Shown here piece after piece: positions 28,372 to 36,120 of a stretch of DNA of 64,000 nt. This DNA comes from Ruminococcus sp. OA3 (GTDB taxonomy: Bacteria; Bacillota; Clostridia; Lachnospirales; Lachnospiraceae). The stretch lies in NCBI RefSeq assembly GCF_022440845.1, contig NZ_JAKNTO010000001.1:2108001-2172000 (forward strand), given 5' to 3'. The notes below the pieces were generated by a model. It was not told the DNA's origin. It saw only the letters and a program-made list of their open reading frames with translations, and did no database searches. Each line of letters begins with the position of its first letter. The stretch's first letter is position 1. Both the position numbers and the translations under genes were made by a program.

Positions 28372-29646
28372 ATGGTAAAAGCTGTCGTTGGAGCAAACTG
28401 GGGTGACGAGGGAAAAGGCAAGATCACCGATATGCTGGGGAAAGAAGCTGACATTATCGTAAGATTCCAGGGCGGAGCCAATGCAGGTCATACGATTGTA
28501 AATGATTACGGCAAATTTGCACTGCATACTTTGCCATCCGGAGTATTCTATGACCACACAACGAGTGTCATTGGAAATGGTGTGGCATTAAATATTCCGA
28601 CATTGATGGAGGAAATCAAGGGGATTGTGGACCAGGGGGTTCCGATGCCTAAAATCAAAGTTTCTGACCGTGTGCAGATGGTGATGTCTTACCATATTCT
28701 GTTTGACCAGTACGAAGAAGAACGCCTGGCGGGAAAATCTTTTGGATCCACGAAATCAGGGATTGCACCATTTTACTCAGATAAGTATGCGAAGATCGGA
28801 TTTCAGGTGAGTGAACTGTTCGACGAAGTAACACTCAGAGAAAAAGTGGGGCGTATCTGTGAGACTAAGAATGTCGTTCTGGAGCATCTGTACCATAAAG
28901 ATCCGATCAAACCGGAGGATATTTTTAAGGAGCTTATGAACTATAAAGAGATGATCGCGCCGTATGTCTGTGACGTCTCAGCATTTTTATGGGATGCGAT
29001 CAAAGAAGGAAAAGAGATTTTACTGGAAGGCCAGCTCGGTTCACTGAAAGATCCGGACCACGGCATTTATCCGATGGTGACATCTTCCTCAACACTCGCA
29101 GCGTACGGCGCGATTGGTGCAGGTATTCCTCCGTATGAGATTAAAAAGATCATTACCGTCTGCAAGGCATATTCAAGCGCCGTAGGCGCAGGTGCATTTG
29201 TCTCCGAGATTTTCGGAGAAGAGGCAGATGAACTCAGAAGACGGGGAGGTGACGGCGGAGAGTACGGCGCTACGACAGGACGTCCGAGGCGTATGGGATG
29301 GTTCGACTGTGTTGCATCCAAATATGGCTGCAGAATCCAGGGAACCACCGACGTGGCTTTCACAGTGCTCGATGTTCTTGGCTATCTCGAGGAGATCCCG
29401 GTATGTGTCGGTTATGAGATCGACGGAAAAGTAACGACTGATTTCCCGACGACCTCAAAACTGGAGAAGGCAAAACCGGTGATCGAGGTGCTTCCGGGGT
29501 GGAAATGCGATATCCGCGGCATCAAAAAGTATGAAGAACTTCCGGAAAACTGCCGGAAATACATTGAATTTGTGGAAGAAAAAATTGAATTTCCGATTAC
29601 CATGATCTCCAATGGACCGGGAAGAAATGATATCATCTACCGTTAA
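28372..29646 (+). CDS. purA: Adenylosuccinate synthetase
   Basis: Makes adenylosuccinate from IMP, aspartate and GTP, the first step of the AMP branch. The ATG at 28372 follows AGGAGGG by 7 bases and gives 424 residues. The GTP loop is GANWGDEGKGKITDM, followed by VRFQGGANAGHTIV (catalytic His), LEGQLGSLKD where many PurA proteins have EGAQG, and TTGRPRRMGWFD, plus a C-terminal NGPGRNDII. It is transcribed apart from purC-F-B and ends at a terminator. Confidence 0.97.
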   Translation: MVKAVVGANWGDEGKGKITDMLGKEADIIVRFQGGANAGHTIVNDYGKFALHTLPSGVFYDHTTSVIGNGVALNIPTLMEEIKGIVDQGVPMPKIKVSDRVQMVMSYHILFDQYEEERLAGKSFGSTKSGIAPFYSDKYAKIGFQVSELFDEVTLREKVGRICETKNVVLEHLYHKDPIKPEDIFKELMNYKEMIAPYVCDVSAFLWDAIKEGKEILLEGQLGSLKDPDHGIYPMVTSSSTLAAYGAIGAGIPPYEIKKIITVCKAYSSAVGAGAFVSEIFGEEADELRRRGGDGGEYGATTGRPRRMGWFDCVASKYGCRIQGTTDVAFTVLDVLGYLEEIPVCVGYEIDGKVTTDFPTTSKLEKAKPVIEVLPGWKCDIRGIKKYEELPENCRKYIEFVEEKIEFPITMISNGPGRNDIIYR

Positions 29647-29665
29647 GGGCTAAAATGAATTTTTA

Positions 29666-29720
29666 CAGGGCTGTTGCTGTACATCGTTTGATGTGCGGCG
29701 GCAGCTCTGTTTTGCTTTGG
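29666..29720 (+). terminator. Terminator after purA
   Basis: CAGGGCTGTTGCTG pairs with CGGCAGCTCTG in a long stem with an inner ACATCG/GATGT pairing, followed by TTTTGCTTT. Confidence 0.8.
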
Positions 29721-29813
29721 CGATATTTGACAAATTTACCACGGAAAATTCATATAAATAACACAATATCCTGTCATAATCAAGAATAGAATGATGTGGA
29801 AAGGATATTTAAA

Positions 29814-31562
29814 ATGAAGAAAAAATATGCAGCACTCATTCTCGGTATCATGCTGGGAATTGCGGTGACAGGATGTTCAGATAATACGGAAGCGGGAAAA
29901 CAGACAGTTCAGGCGGAAGAAGATAAACAGGAAGAGAGCATCACGGGTGAAGTCATATCGACAGACAAAGAGAGTATTACGGTCAGACTGACTGATCCGG
30001 AATCAGCAGGAGAAAAAGATGATTCCAGCCAGGAGCAGACAGCCGCTATAACCGAAAATACACAGATTGTGAGAAGCCAGGGGCCAGGTAAAATGGATGA
30101 ACAAGAAGCCCCTGAAAAACCAGAAGGAGATGAGAGTTCGGATGACGCAGGAGAAAGGCCAGAAGACGGGGAAGTTCCGGGTGAACCGCCGGCAGGAGAG
30201 ATGCGGGAAGAAGATATTACATGGAAGGATATCAAGGAGGGTGATACGGTTGCCATTACTCTGGATACAGATGGCAATGCGGTTAAGATCACGGTTCGTT
30301 CAGATGATCTGGGTCAGAGAATGGGCCAGGAGATGAACAGCTCATCGACCGGAAGCATTACACTGGCCGGTGTCTATACTGTTGACGGAGATGTGGCGTC
30401 CTCCGAAGATCAGTCGTATTCATCTGAAGATGCGAACGAAAACACAGTGCTTGTGAAAAATGGCGGAAGCCTGACGATGAGCGGAGCAAAACTCAGCAAA
30501 ACCGGTGATACGACAAGCGATGATGAGAGTAATTTTTACGCGGTCAATGCTGTTGTAGCAGCGACAGCAGACAGTACGATCACTGTCAGTGATACAGAGA
30601 TCATTTCCGATGCGGAAGGTGCCAATGCAGTTTTTGCCACAGGCAGCAATGCGGTGGTCAGGGCCGACCATATTACCATTCATACAATGGCGGATTCGTC
30701 GAGAGGACTGGATGCGACATATGGGGGAACGGTAACCGCTGAAAACATTGATATCACAACGGAAGGAGCTCACTCTGCGGGGCTGGCAACGGACCGGGGG
30801 GAGGGGACGATAAAGGCAGTCAATGGAACAATCAGCACATCAGGAGAGGGCTCTCCCTGTATCTACTCCACGGGTGACATCAGCGCAGAGAATATTACCG
30901 GGAAGGCTGCCGGAGCACAGACAATGGTGATTGAGGGAAAGAATTCCATAACGATCACAGGATGTGATCTGAGTGGAGCCGGAGAGAACGGCGTAATGCT
31001 TTATCAGAGTACTTCCGGTGATGCGGCAGAGGGGACCGGTGTGCTGACTGTAAAAGACAGTTCGCTCACAACAAGTTCTGATGGCCCGATGTTTTATGTC
31101 ACCAACACCGAGGCACAGGTTGATCTGAACAATGTGAGTCTGAATTACAGCTCCGGTGTTTTGATTAATGTGTCTGGGAACGAGACAAACAACTGGGGCA
31201 CACCGGGAAATAACGGGGGAGATCTGACATTTAGGGCAGCAAATCAGATCCTGAACGGGAGTGTTTTGTGCGATGGGATCAGTACAGTCAGTATGAAGCT
31301 CAGTGACAATACCAGATTTGCAGGAAGCATTGATGCCGATAATACGGGGAATGTACAGATTTCCATGGATGCGGGAAGCACATGGAATGTAGCGGGCGAT
31401 TCATATGTCTCGGTCATTACAGATGACAACACTTCCTTATCTAATATTGAGTCAAATGGACATACGATTTATTATGATGCATCGGAAGAAGGGAATGCAT
31501 GGCTAAGCGGCAGCACGATTGAACTTTCAGGCGGCGGAAGCCTGACCCCTGCCGCCGAATAA
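29814..31562 (+). CDS. Surface lipoprotein with a right-handed beta-helix-like repeat region
   Basis: 582-residue predicted extracellular lipoprotein. The ATG at 29814 yields a signal peptide with lipobox VTGC (Cys21). Residues 25-135 are a low-complexity acidic segment rich in Glu, Asp, Ser and Pro, followed by a small beta domain (DITWKDIKEGDTVAITLD). From about 175 to the end it consists of short strands with turns at Asn, Asp and Gly, such as NAVVRADHITIHT, TVTAENIDITTEG and GTIKAVNGTISTSG, the pattern of pectin-lyase-type beta-helices. No catalytic site is visible; adhesion or carbohydrate binding is possible. It is an orphan gene, convergent with a small minus-strand gene two bases away. 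Confidence 0.75.
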   Translation: MKKKYAALILGIMLGIAVTGCSDNTEAGKQTVQAEEDKQEESITGEVISTDKESITVRLTDPESAGEKDDSSQEQTAAITENTQIVRSQGPGKMDEQEAPEKPEGDESSDDAGERPEDGEVPGEPPAGEMREEDITWKDIKEGDTVAITLDTDGNAVKITVRSDDLGQRMGQEMNSSSTGSITLAGVYTVDGDVASSEDQSYSSEDANENTVLVKNGGSLTMSGAKLSKTGDTTSDDESNFYAVNAVVAATADSTITVSDTEIISDAEGANAVFATGSNAVVRADHITIHTMADSSRGLDATYGGTVTAENIDITTEGAHSAGLATDRGEGTIKAVNGTISTSGEGSPCIYSTGDISAENITGKAAGAQTMVIEGKNSITITGCDLSGAGENGVMLYQSTSGDAAEGTGVLTVKDSSLTTSSDGPMFYVTNTEAQVDLNNVSLNYSSGVLINVSGNETNNWGTPGNNGGDLTFRAANQILNGSVLCDGISTVSMKLSDNTRFAGSIDADNTGNVQISMDAGSTWNVAGDSYVSVITDDNTSLSNIESNGHTIYYDASEEGNAWLSGSTIELSGGGSLTPAAE

Positions 31563-31564
31563 AA

Positions 31565-31786
31565 TTATTCGTCGTGTTCCTTTTTGTCAGAGCCGTCTCT
31601 GCTGTTTTTCAGGTAACGGTAGACAAGAGTATATCCATACAGCAGTACCGGAACAGCAACCGTACAGAAAACAGATGCCTTGAACCATCCGGCGGAGTTC
31701 GGACTGTCTGTGACTGCAAAAAACATGGTAGCTCCATACATGGACAGTATCAGAACAACACCGATGACCGCAAGAATTCGTTTCAT
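31565..31786 (-). CDS. Small two-helix membrane protein, unknown function
   Basis: 73 residues with two hydrophobic segments (about 4-25 and 35-58), a short loop TDSPNSAGWFK, and a charged C-terminus rich in Lys, Asp and Glu. AGGAGG lies 8 bases before the ATG on the minus strand, which makes it a convincing gene. I do not recognise the family. It is tail-to-tail with the beta-helix lipoprotein. Confidence 0.7.
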   Translation of the reverse strand: MKRILAVIGVVLILSMYGATMFFAVTDSPNSAGWFKASVFCTVAVPVLLYGYTLVYRYLKNSRDGSDKKEHDE

Positions 31787-31823
31787 ACAGATTATCCTCC
31801 TTCAGAAAATACAATAATTCGTA

Positions 31824-31907
31824 GTGGAAATTGGTGCAGAAAGCGACTTACAAGCAAGCTTGACGCAGCTTTTTGCACCAATTCCCCCGCCGTCCTGAAC
31901 TTGTTAC
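31824..31907 (-). repeat. Modular palindromic intergenic repeat, copy 3 (partial, reverse)
   Basis: It contains only hairpin A and the outer end. The arms AATTGGTGCAGAAAGC and GCTTTTTGCACCAATT enclose the same loop core AAGCAAGCTT as copy 1, then CCGCCGTCCTGAAC. The first three bases of the unit read GTG as in copy 1. The 10-base sequence ACAATAATTC lies just before it (31811-31820) and directly after it (31906-31915), which resembles an insertion duplication. Confidence 0.75.
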
Positions 31908-31939
31908 AATAATTCTTATTATACATCTTTCTTATGTAA

Positions 31940-31969
31940 TTGCATAGTCATTTCGGGGTATGCTATAAT
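31940..31969 (+). promoter_or_regulatory. Promoter of the second NhaC-type gene
   Basis: TTGCAT (31940-31945), 18-base spacer and TATAAT (31964-31969). Five bases later the repeat copy 4 begins with GTAACAG, the same geometry as at purC. Confidence 0.7.
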
Positions 31970-31974
31970 AAAAA

Positions 31975-32036
31975 GTAACAGTTCATCCGATGCTTCTTGT
32001 CCGGCATATGCCGGGCAAGAAGATGCGCTGTCTGAA
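31975..32036 (+). repeat. Modular palindromic intergenic repeat, copy 4 (short form)
   Basis: GTAACAGTTC opens the element and TGAAC closes it. Inside lie one half of hairpin B (ATCCGATG) and a long hairpin C in which TTCTTGTCCGGCA pairs with TGCCGGGCAAGAA. Hairpin A is missing, so copies 3 and 4 together carry about one complete set of modules. Confidence 0.75.
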
Positions 32037-32067
32037 CGATACATAAGAAAAATGAAGGGGGATACAA

Positions 32068-33564
32068 ATGTCAGCAACAATATGGTCATTATTGCCGCCG
32101 ATCGTGGCAATAGCACTTGCACTTATCACAAAAGAGGTTTACCTCTCGCTGCTGGTTGGAATTCTGACAGGTTCACTGCTTTTCACTCAGTTTCATGTGC
32201 TGACGGCGGTGGAGACAACCGTCGAAATCATGGGAATGAAGATCGGAGACAATGTCAACATCCTGATTTTCCTTGTGCTTCTGGGAATACTGGTCGCACT
32301 GATCACGAAATCAGGTGCATCGAAAGCCTATGGTGAATGGGCGACTGCAAGGATAAAAGGAGAGCGCGGGGCTCTTCTTGCAACGACGGCTCTCGGGATG
32401 CTTATTTTTGTCGACGATTATTTTAACTGCCTCACAGTTGGCACCGTGATGCGTCCCGTTACGGATAAATATAAGATCAGCCGGGCGAAGCTTGCGTACA
32501 TCATCGATGCCACGGCTGCACCGATCTGTATCATCGCACCGATTTCAAGCTGGGCAGCAGCGGTAGGTTCATCACTTCCGGAGAACAGCGGGATTGACGG
32601 GTTTAACCTGTTCCTGCGTACCATACCGTTTAACCTGTATGCTCTGCTCACGATCATCTTCATGCTGTTTCTGATCATCCGGAAGGTTGATTTTGCCGCG
32701 ATGAAGAGATATAACGATAAAGTACTGGCGGACGGAGAGGAGACGACAGTCGGGTCCGATGAACTTCCGATCATGGGAAGAGGAAAGGTGAAAGATCTGA
32801 TCCTGCCGATCGTGGTACTGGTCATTCTGTGTATTTCCGCAATGCTTTATACGGGAGGTATACTGGAAGGAGCAGATGTTGTTACAGCATTTGCCAACTG
32901 TGACTCTTCATTAAGTCTGGTATTGGGATCATTTTTTGCACTGGTATTTACTTTTGTCCTTTATCTGGGAAGAAAAATCCTGACATTTGAAGCATTCTGC
33001 GAGAGCTTTGTCCAGGGTTTTCGTTCGATGACGCCGCCCATCATGATCCTTTGTCTGGCATGGACACTGTCAGGAGTCTGCAGTGCGGACTATATGAATA
33101 TTGGCGGTTACGTAGGAAATCTGGTAGCGGGGAGTTCGCTGGTCGGCATTCTGCTTCCGTGTCTGTTCTTCCTGATCGCAACAGGACTGGCATTCTCTAC
33201 GGGAACATCCTGGGGAACCTTCGGTATTTTAATACCGATTGCACTTGCAATACTGGGTACGGGTGATGTCTCATCGCTGTCTGTCACGGTCGCAGCAATT
33301 CTGGCAGGGGCAGTCTGCGGAGATCATATTTCACCGATTTCGGATACAACGATTCTTGCCTCTGCGGGGGCTCAGTGTAATCACATTAACCACGTTTCCA
33401 CGCAGATACCGTATGCCCTCCTGGTAGCGGCGTGCTGTTTTGCAGGTTACCTGACGGCAGGGATTGCAGGAAACGGATGGGCAGGGCTTGCTGTAGGACT
33501 TATCTGCCTTGCAGTGATCCTTGCAGTGATCACGGTAAACGAAAAGAACACCAAAAGTTCATAG
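32068..33564 (+). CDS. NhaC-family Na+/H+ antiporter-like transporter
   Basis: 498-residue polytopic membrane protein with about 12 hydrophobic segments, longer than and distinct from the NhaC-like gene at 26941. NhaC hallmarks are DDYFNCLTVGTVMRPVTDKYKISRAKLAYIIDATAAPIC, FSTGTSWGTFGILIPIA and GAVCGDHISPISDTTI. The motif spacing resembles the subgroup of large NhaC proteins in Firmicutes. GAAGGGGG precedes the ATG. It is a single gene behind a promoter with a structured leader. Confidence 0.88.
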   Translation: MSATIWSLLPPIVAIALALITKEVYLSLLVGILTGSLLFTQFHVLTAVETTVEIMGMKIGDNVNILIFLVLLGILVALITKSGASKAYGEWATARIKGERGALLATTALGMLIFVDDYFNCLTVGTVMRPVTDKYKISRAKLAYIIDATAAPICIIAPISSWAAAVGSSLPENSGIDGFNLFLRTIPFNLYALLTIIFMLFLIIRKVDFAAMKRYNDKVLADGEETTVGSDELPIMGRGKVKDLILPIVVLVILCISAMLYTGGILEGADVVTAFANCDSSLSLVLGSFFALVFTFVLYLGRKILTFEAFCESFVQGFRSMTPPIMILCLAWTLSGVCSADYMNIGGYVGNLVAGSSLVGILLPCLFFLIATGLAFSTGTSWGTFGILIPIALAILGTGDVSSLSVTVAAILAGAVCGDHISPISDTTILASAGAQCNHINHVSTQIPYALLVAACCFAGYLTAGIAGNGWAGLAVGLICLAVILAVITVNEKNTKSS

Positions 33565-33593
33565 TTTTTAGAAAAAATTTATAGAATATCCGG

Positions 33594-33708
33594 TTGATAT
33601 TATGCATAAAAAGGAATACAGTAGTAGTATTCTATACTAAGAGGAAAAGAGTGAAAGTCTGAAAGAAAACTTTCACCCATCCCTGAGCGAAGACGCAGCA
33701 GATGCGTC
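33594..33708 (+). promoter_or_regulatory. Putative promoter and structured leader of the 33722-35841 operon
   Basis: A candidate -35 TTGATA (33594-33599) is followed by several possible -10 boxes around an inverted repeat GAATAC/GTATTC (33613-33631). The leader then has two small hairpins, GTGAAAGT/ACTTTCAC (33651-33676) and GACGCA/TGCGTC (33692-33708), directly before the GGGAGG site. It fits no riboswitch that I recognise. Confidence 0.4.
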
Positions 33709-33721
33709 GTGGGAGGAAAGA

Positions 33722-34123
33722 ATGGGAAAATTACGAGACAAATTTGCACGGTTTATGATCGGACGGTACGGCGTGGATAATCTGGGAAGGGTGTTGGTCT
33801 ATGCATCATTGATCCTGCTGATCTTATCTATGTTCATACGGTATCGGATTGTATACATTCTGGCTATCGCCGCCCTGATCTATGCATACTTCCGCATATT
33901 TTCAAAAAACGTTTCCAAACGTTATGAGGAAAACAGAAAATTCCTGAATTTGCAGCATAAGATAAGCGGTAGGTTTTCGGCACTTAAAAATCAGGGGCAG
34001 GATAAAGACCACCGTTATTTTAAATGCCCGGCATGTAAACAGAAAGTCCGGGTTCCGAAGGGGAAAGGAAAGATTTCCATCCGTTGTCCGAAATGTCATG
34101 CGGAATTCATTAAACGTACATAG
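33722..34123 (+). CDS. Membrane-anchored zinc-ribbon protein
   Basis: 133 residues. The N-terminus is basic (GKLRDKFARFMIGRYG), two transmembrane segments lie at about 23-38 and 42-58, and a charged linker is followed by a C-terminal zinc ribbon with CPACKQKVRVPKGKGKISIRCPKC, two Cys pairs 17 residues apart. Such ribbons usually have a structural role. It is the first gene of an operon with a DUF5685-like protein and a J-domain protein, which suggests a shared role at the membrane, although none of them has a known function. Confidence 0.75.
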   Translation: MGKLRDKFARFMIGRYGVDNLGRVLVYASLILLILSMFIRYRIVYILAIAALIYAYFRIFSKNVSKRYEENRKFLNLQHKISGRFSALKNQGQDKDHRYFKCPACKQKVRVPKGKGKISIRCPKCHAEFIKRT

Positions 34124-34151
34124 TGCAGGATGGAAATCGTAAAAGAAAACG

Positions 34152-34982
34152 ATGTTTGGATATGTTACGATCAATAAAGACGAGTTAAAAATCAAAGATG
34201 TGCGGAGATACCAGGCGTACTACTGCGGAGTCTGCCAGGACCTGAAGGACCGGCACGGCATGGCGGCACAGTCTACGCTGACGTATGATATGACATTTCT
34301 GGCAGTGCTTCTTACCGGGCTGTATGAGGGCCCGGTCATAGATGAGCAGTGCAGGTGTATCGTACATCCGGTGAAAAAGCACTGGTGCCTTCGCAACACC
34401 TATACAAGCTATGCAGCGGATATGAATCTGCTGCTTTGCTATTATAATCTGATGGATGACTGGCTGGATGAGAAAAAACTGATTCCATATACGGTTGCAA
34501 AACTGGTGCGTTCTGAATTCAGGAAAGTCTGCAGCCAATATCCAAGGCAGGCACGGGCGATTCGTCACTATATGAAACGTCTGGGAGAATGCGAACGGAA
34601 GAACAGTCAGAATCTGGACCTGGGCGCAGGACTTACCGGGGATCTGTTCGGTGAGATACTTGTATATGAAGAGGATATATGGGCAACCATACTGCGCAAG
34701 CTCGGGTTCTACCTGGGTAAATTCATCTACCTTATGGATGCGTACGATGATGTGGAGAAGGATAAGAAGACAGGAAATTACAACCCGTGGATGAAGCTGA
34801 GTGAACGGGAAGACTTTCTCACAGAGAGTGAACAGATTCTGACCATGATGATGAGCGGATGTGCCAGGGAATTTGAAAAACTTCCGATTATAGAAAATGT
34901 GGACATTTTACGAAATATCCTGTATTCTGGTATTTGGACAAAATATGATATGTTGAAGAAGAAAGCCAAGGAGAATCATTGA
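34152..34982 (+). CDS. DUF5685-like helical protein with two Asp-rich motifs
   Basis: 276-residue soluble, helical protein that I associate with DUF5685. The N-terminal region has [12 protein letters not shown] and later cysteines ([11 protein letters not shown]). Two aspartate-rich motifs stand about 94 residues apart: MDDWLDEKK (Asp102, Asp103, Asp106) and [19 protein letters not shown] (Asp196, Asp199, Asp200). Paired Asp-rich motifs on helices are the hallmark of isoprenoid-synthase folds, so a prenyl-diphosphate-binding fold is possible, but this is inference. Its stop overlaps the start of the J-domain gene by one base. Confidence 0.72.
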   Translation: MFGYVTINKDELKIKDVRRYQAYYCGVCQDLKDRHGMAAQSTLTYDMTFLAVLLTGLYEGPVIDEQCRCIVHPVKKHWCLRNTYTSYAADMNLLLCYYNLMDDWLDEKKLIPYTVAKLVRSEFRKVCSQYPRQARAIRHYMKRLGECERKNSQNLDLGAGLTGDLFGEILVYEEDIWATILRKLGFYLGKFIYLMDAYDDVEKDKKTGNYNPWMKLSEREDFLTESEQILTMMMSGCAREFEKLPIIENVDILRNILYSGIWTKYDMLKKKAKENH

Positions 34983-35602
34983 TGTTAGATCCATATAGCG
35001 TGCTGGGAGTTCCGTCAAATGCCAGCATGGATGATATAAAGAAAGCGTACCGAAAGTTAAGCCGCACGTATCATCCGGATGCCAATGTAAATAATCCGAA
35101 TAAGGAACAGGCGGAAGAAAAATTCAAACAGGTACAGGAAGCGTACAATCAGATTCTTAATGAGCGGGAGCGTGGGAGCAGTGATTATGACTCCTGGTAC
35201 GGCAGAGATACGCAGAGGACATCATACGGCAGCGATGAGGAGACGATCAAGATGCAGGCGGCAGCCAATTACATCAACAGTCAGCACTTTCGAGAAGCCA
35301 TGAATGTACTGAACGGTATCACAGGGCGCAGCGGAGACTGGTTTTACCTTCATGCTGTTGCGAATGCCGGACTTGGAAACAATGTGAGCGCGCTGGAAGA
35401 CGCAAGAGAAGCTCTTCGCATCGACCCGAACAATATGAAATATCAGATGCTGGTCAATCAGCTGCAGTCCGGAGGCCAGTGGTATGAGAATATGGGCACC
35501 GGTTACGGATACGAGCGTCCTCAGACGGGAATGGGGAACTGCTGCTGGCAGTGTCTTGCCGTCAATCTGTTCTGCAACTGCTGCTGCGGTCGTCCGTGCT
35601 GA
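34982..35602 (+). CDS. J-domain protein with TPR-like region and Cys-rich C-terminus
   Basis: 206 residues. Residues 3-65 form a J domain with the HPD tripeptide in TYHPDANVN, which would stimulate an Hsp70 ATPase. Residues 85-155 form a TPR-like pair ([33 protein letters not shown]). The last 25 residues hold eight cysteines ([16 protein letters not shown]), with no zinc-finger spacing typical of DnaJ; they could bind metal, form disulfides or be lipid modified. The ATG at 34982 overlaps the previous stop, with AAGGAG upstream. Confidence 0.85.
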   Translation: MLDPYSVLGVPSNASMDDIKKAYRKLSRTYHPDANVNNPNKEQAEEKFKQVQEAYNQILNERERGSSDYDSWYGRDTQRTSYGSDEETIKMQAAANYINSQHFREAMNVLNGITGRSGDWFYLHAVANAGLGNNVSALEDAREALRIDPNNMKYQMLVNQLQSGGQWYENMGTGYGYERPQTGMGNCCWQCLAVNLFCNCCCGRPC

Positions 35603-35631
35603 TGACCGGCATATGAAAGAGGGATAAGGAT

Positions 35632-35841
35632 ATGAAAATTCCTGAGAAATGGGCGGGAAAAATTGTGTTTGCCGTACAGGCAGTCCTGGTTTTGGTCTAC
35701 GTTCTGTTCACATTCTGGCAGGACATCAGTGAAAAAAGAAAACGTGCCAGAAAAGTTCAGCGTCAGGAAGAAAAAGAAGCTGTACGCTACACGAAGGCAA
35801 AATACCGGTTAAAACGAAAGAATTTAAAAAAAAGAAAATAA
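35632..35841 (+). CDS. Small single-pass membrane protein with a basic tail
   Basis: 69 residues: one transmembrane segment at about 10-28 (IVFAVQAVLVLVYVLFTFW), then a highly basic tail rich in Lys and Arg. GGGATAAGGA precedes the ATG. It is the last gene of the 33722 operon and no family is recognised. The basic tail could contact nucleic acid or acidic lipids. Confidence 0.6.
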   Translation: MKIPEKWAGKIVFAVQAVLVLVYVLFTFWQDISEKRKRARKVQRQEEKEAVRYTKAKYRLKRKNLKKRK

Positions 35842-35848
35842 AGTGTAT

Positions 35849-35917
35849 AAGAAACGCCGTTGCGGTCATACTATAAATATCTACAGAGGGATGATCACAA
35901 CGGCGTGACGTTTCTTT
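35849..35917 (+). terminator. Long hairpin after the 33722-35841 operon
   Basis: CGCCGTTG (35855-35862) pairs with CAACGGCG (35898-35905), extended by AAGAAA with TTTCTT on the outside and partly by GGTCAT with ATGATC inside. The closing TTTCTTTG makes a terminator likely. Confidence 0.65.
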
Positions 35918-35929
35918 GTAGATTACCAG

Positions 35930-36045
35930 GAATCACATTGGAATCCCCCTCCAATGGTGAGTGACGAAAGACAAAAAGAAATACTTATCCTCCCCTTTAA
36001 CCCCCGTGGCTGCGGAAACCCGCAGTTTTCGGGGGTTTCTTAATG
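35930..36045 (+). ncRNA. Candidate C-rich small RNA ending in the attL hairpin
   Basis: A hairpin CATTGGA/TCCAATG (35936-35942, 35950-35956) presents the loop ATCCCCC, a single-stranded TTATCCTCCCCTTTAA follows, then a terminator hairpin AACCCCCG...CGGGGGTT with an inner CTGCGG/CCGCAG stem and TTTCTTAAT. C-rich, anti-Shine-Dalgarno-like loops plus a terminator are typical of Firmicutes trans-acting small RNAs. No promoter is clear. The integrative element is inserted at its 3' end and the duplicated end recreates the terminator on the far side. Confidence 0.4.
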
Positions 36046-36063
36046 TTTTCGAGAAGATAAGTA
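35981..36063 (+). repeat. attL: left direct repeat of the integrative element
   Basis: 83-bp sequence repeated at 40231-40313 with a single difference (C at 36050, T at 40300). It contains the complete terminator hairpin CCCCCGTGGCTGCGG...CGGGGG. The integrase gene lies immediately inside. Confidence 0.88.
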
Positions 36064-36072
36064 TTGAAAATC

Positions 36073-36113
36073 TGCTGTCAAATTGCTGTCAAACTGCTGT
36101 CAGATATTGTCAA
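36073..36113 (+). repeat. 11-bp tandem repeats inside attL, candidate integrase arm sites
   Basis: Three units of TGCTGTCA followed by AAT, AAC and GAT, then a partial ATTGTCAAGG. They lie between the direct repeat and the integrase stop codon and are read as arm-type binding sites of the tyrosine recombinase. Confidence 0.55.
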
Positions 36114-36120
36114 GGTACGG

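Noticed and set aside
36073-36113. CRISPR repeats
   Set aside because: The units are only 11 bp, are contiguous without spacers and lie beside an integrase, as expected of arm-type binding sites. No cas gene is in the window.
35842-36120. tRNA or tmRNA as integration target
   Set aside because: No cloverleaf or CCA end could be drawn at the direct repeats; the shared sequence is a terminator hairpin.
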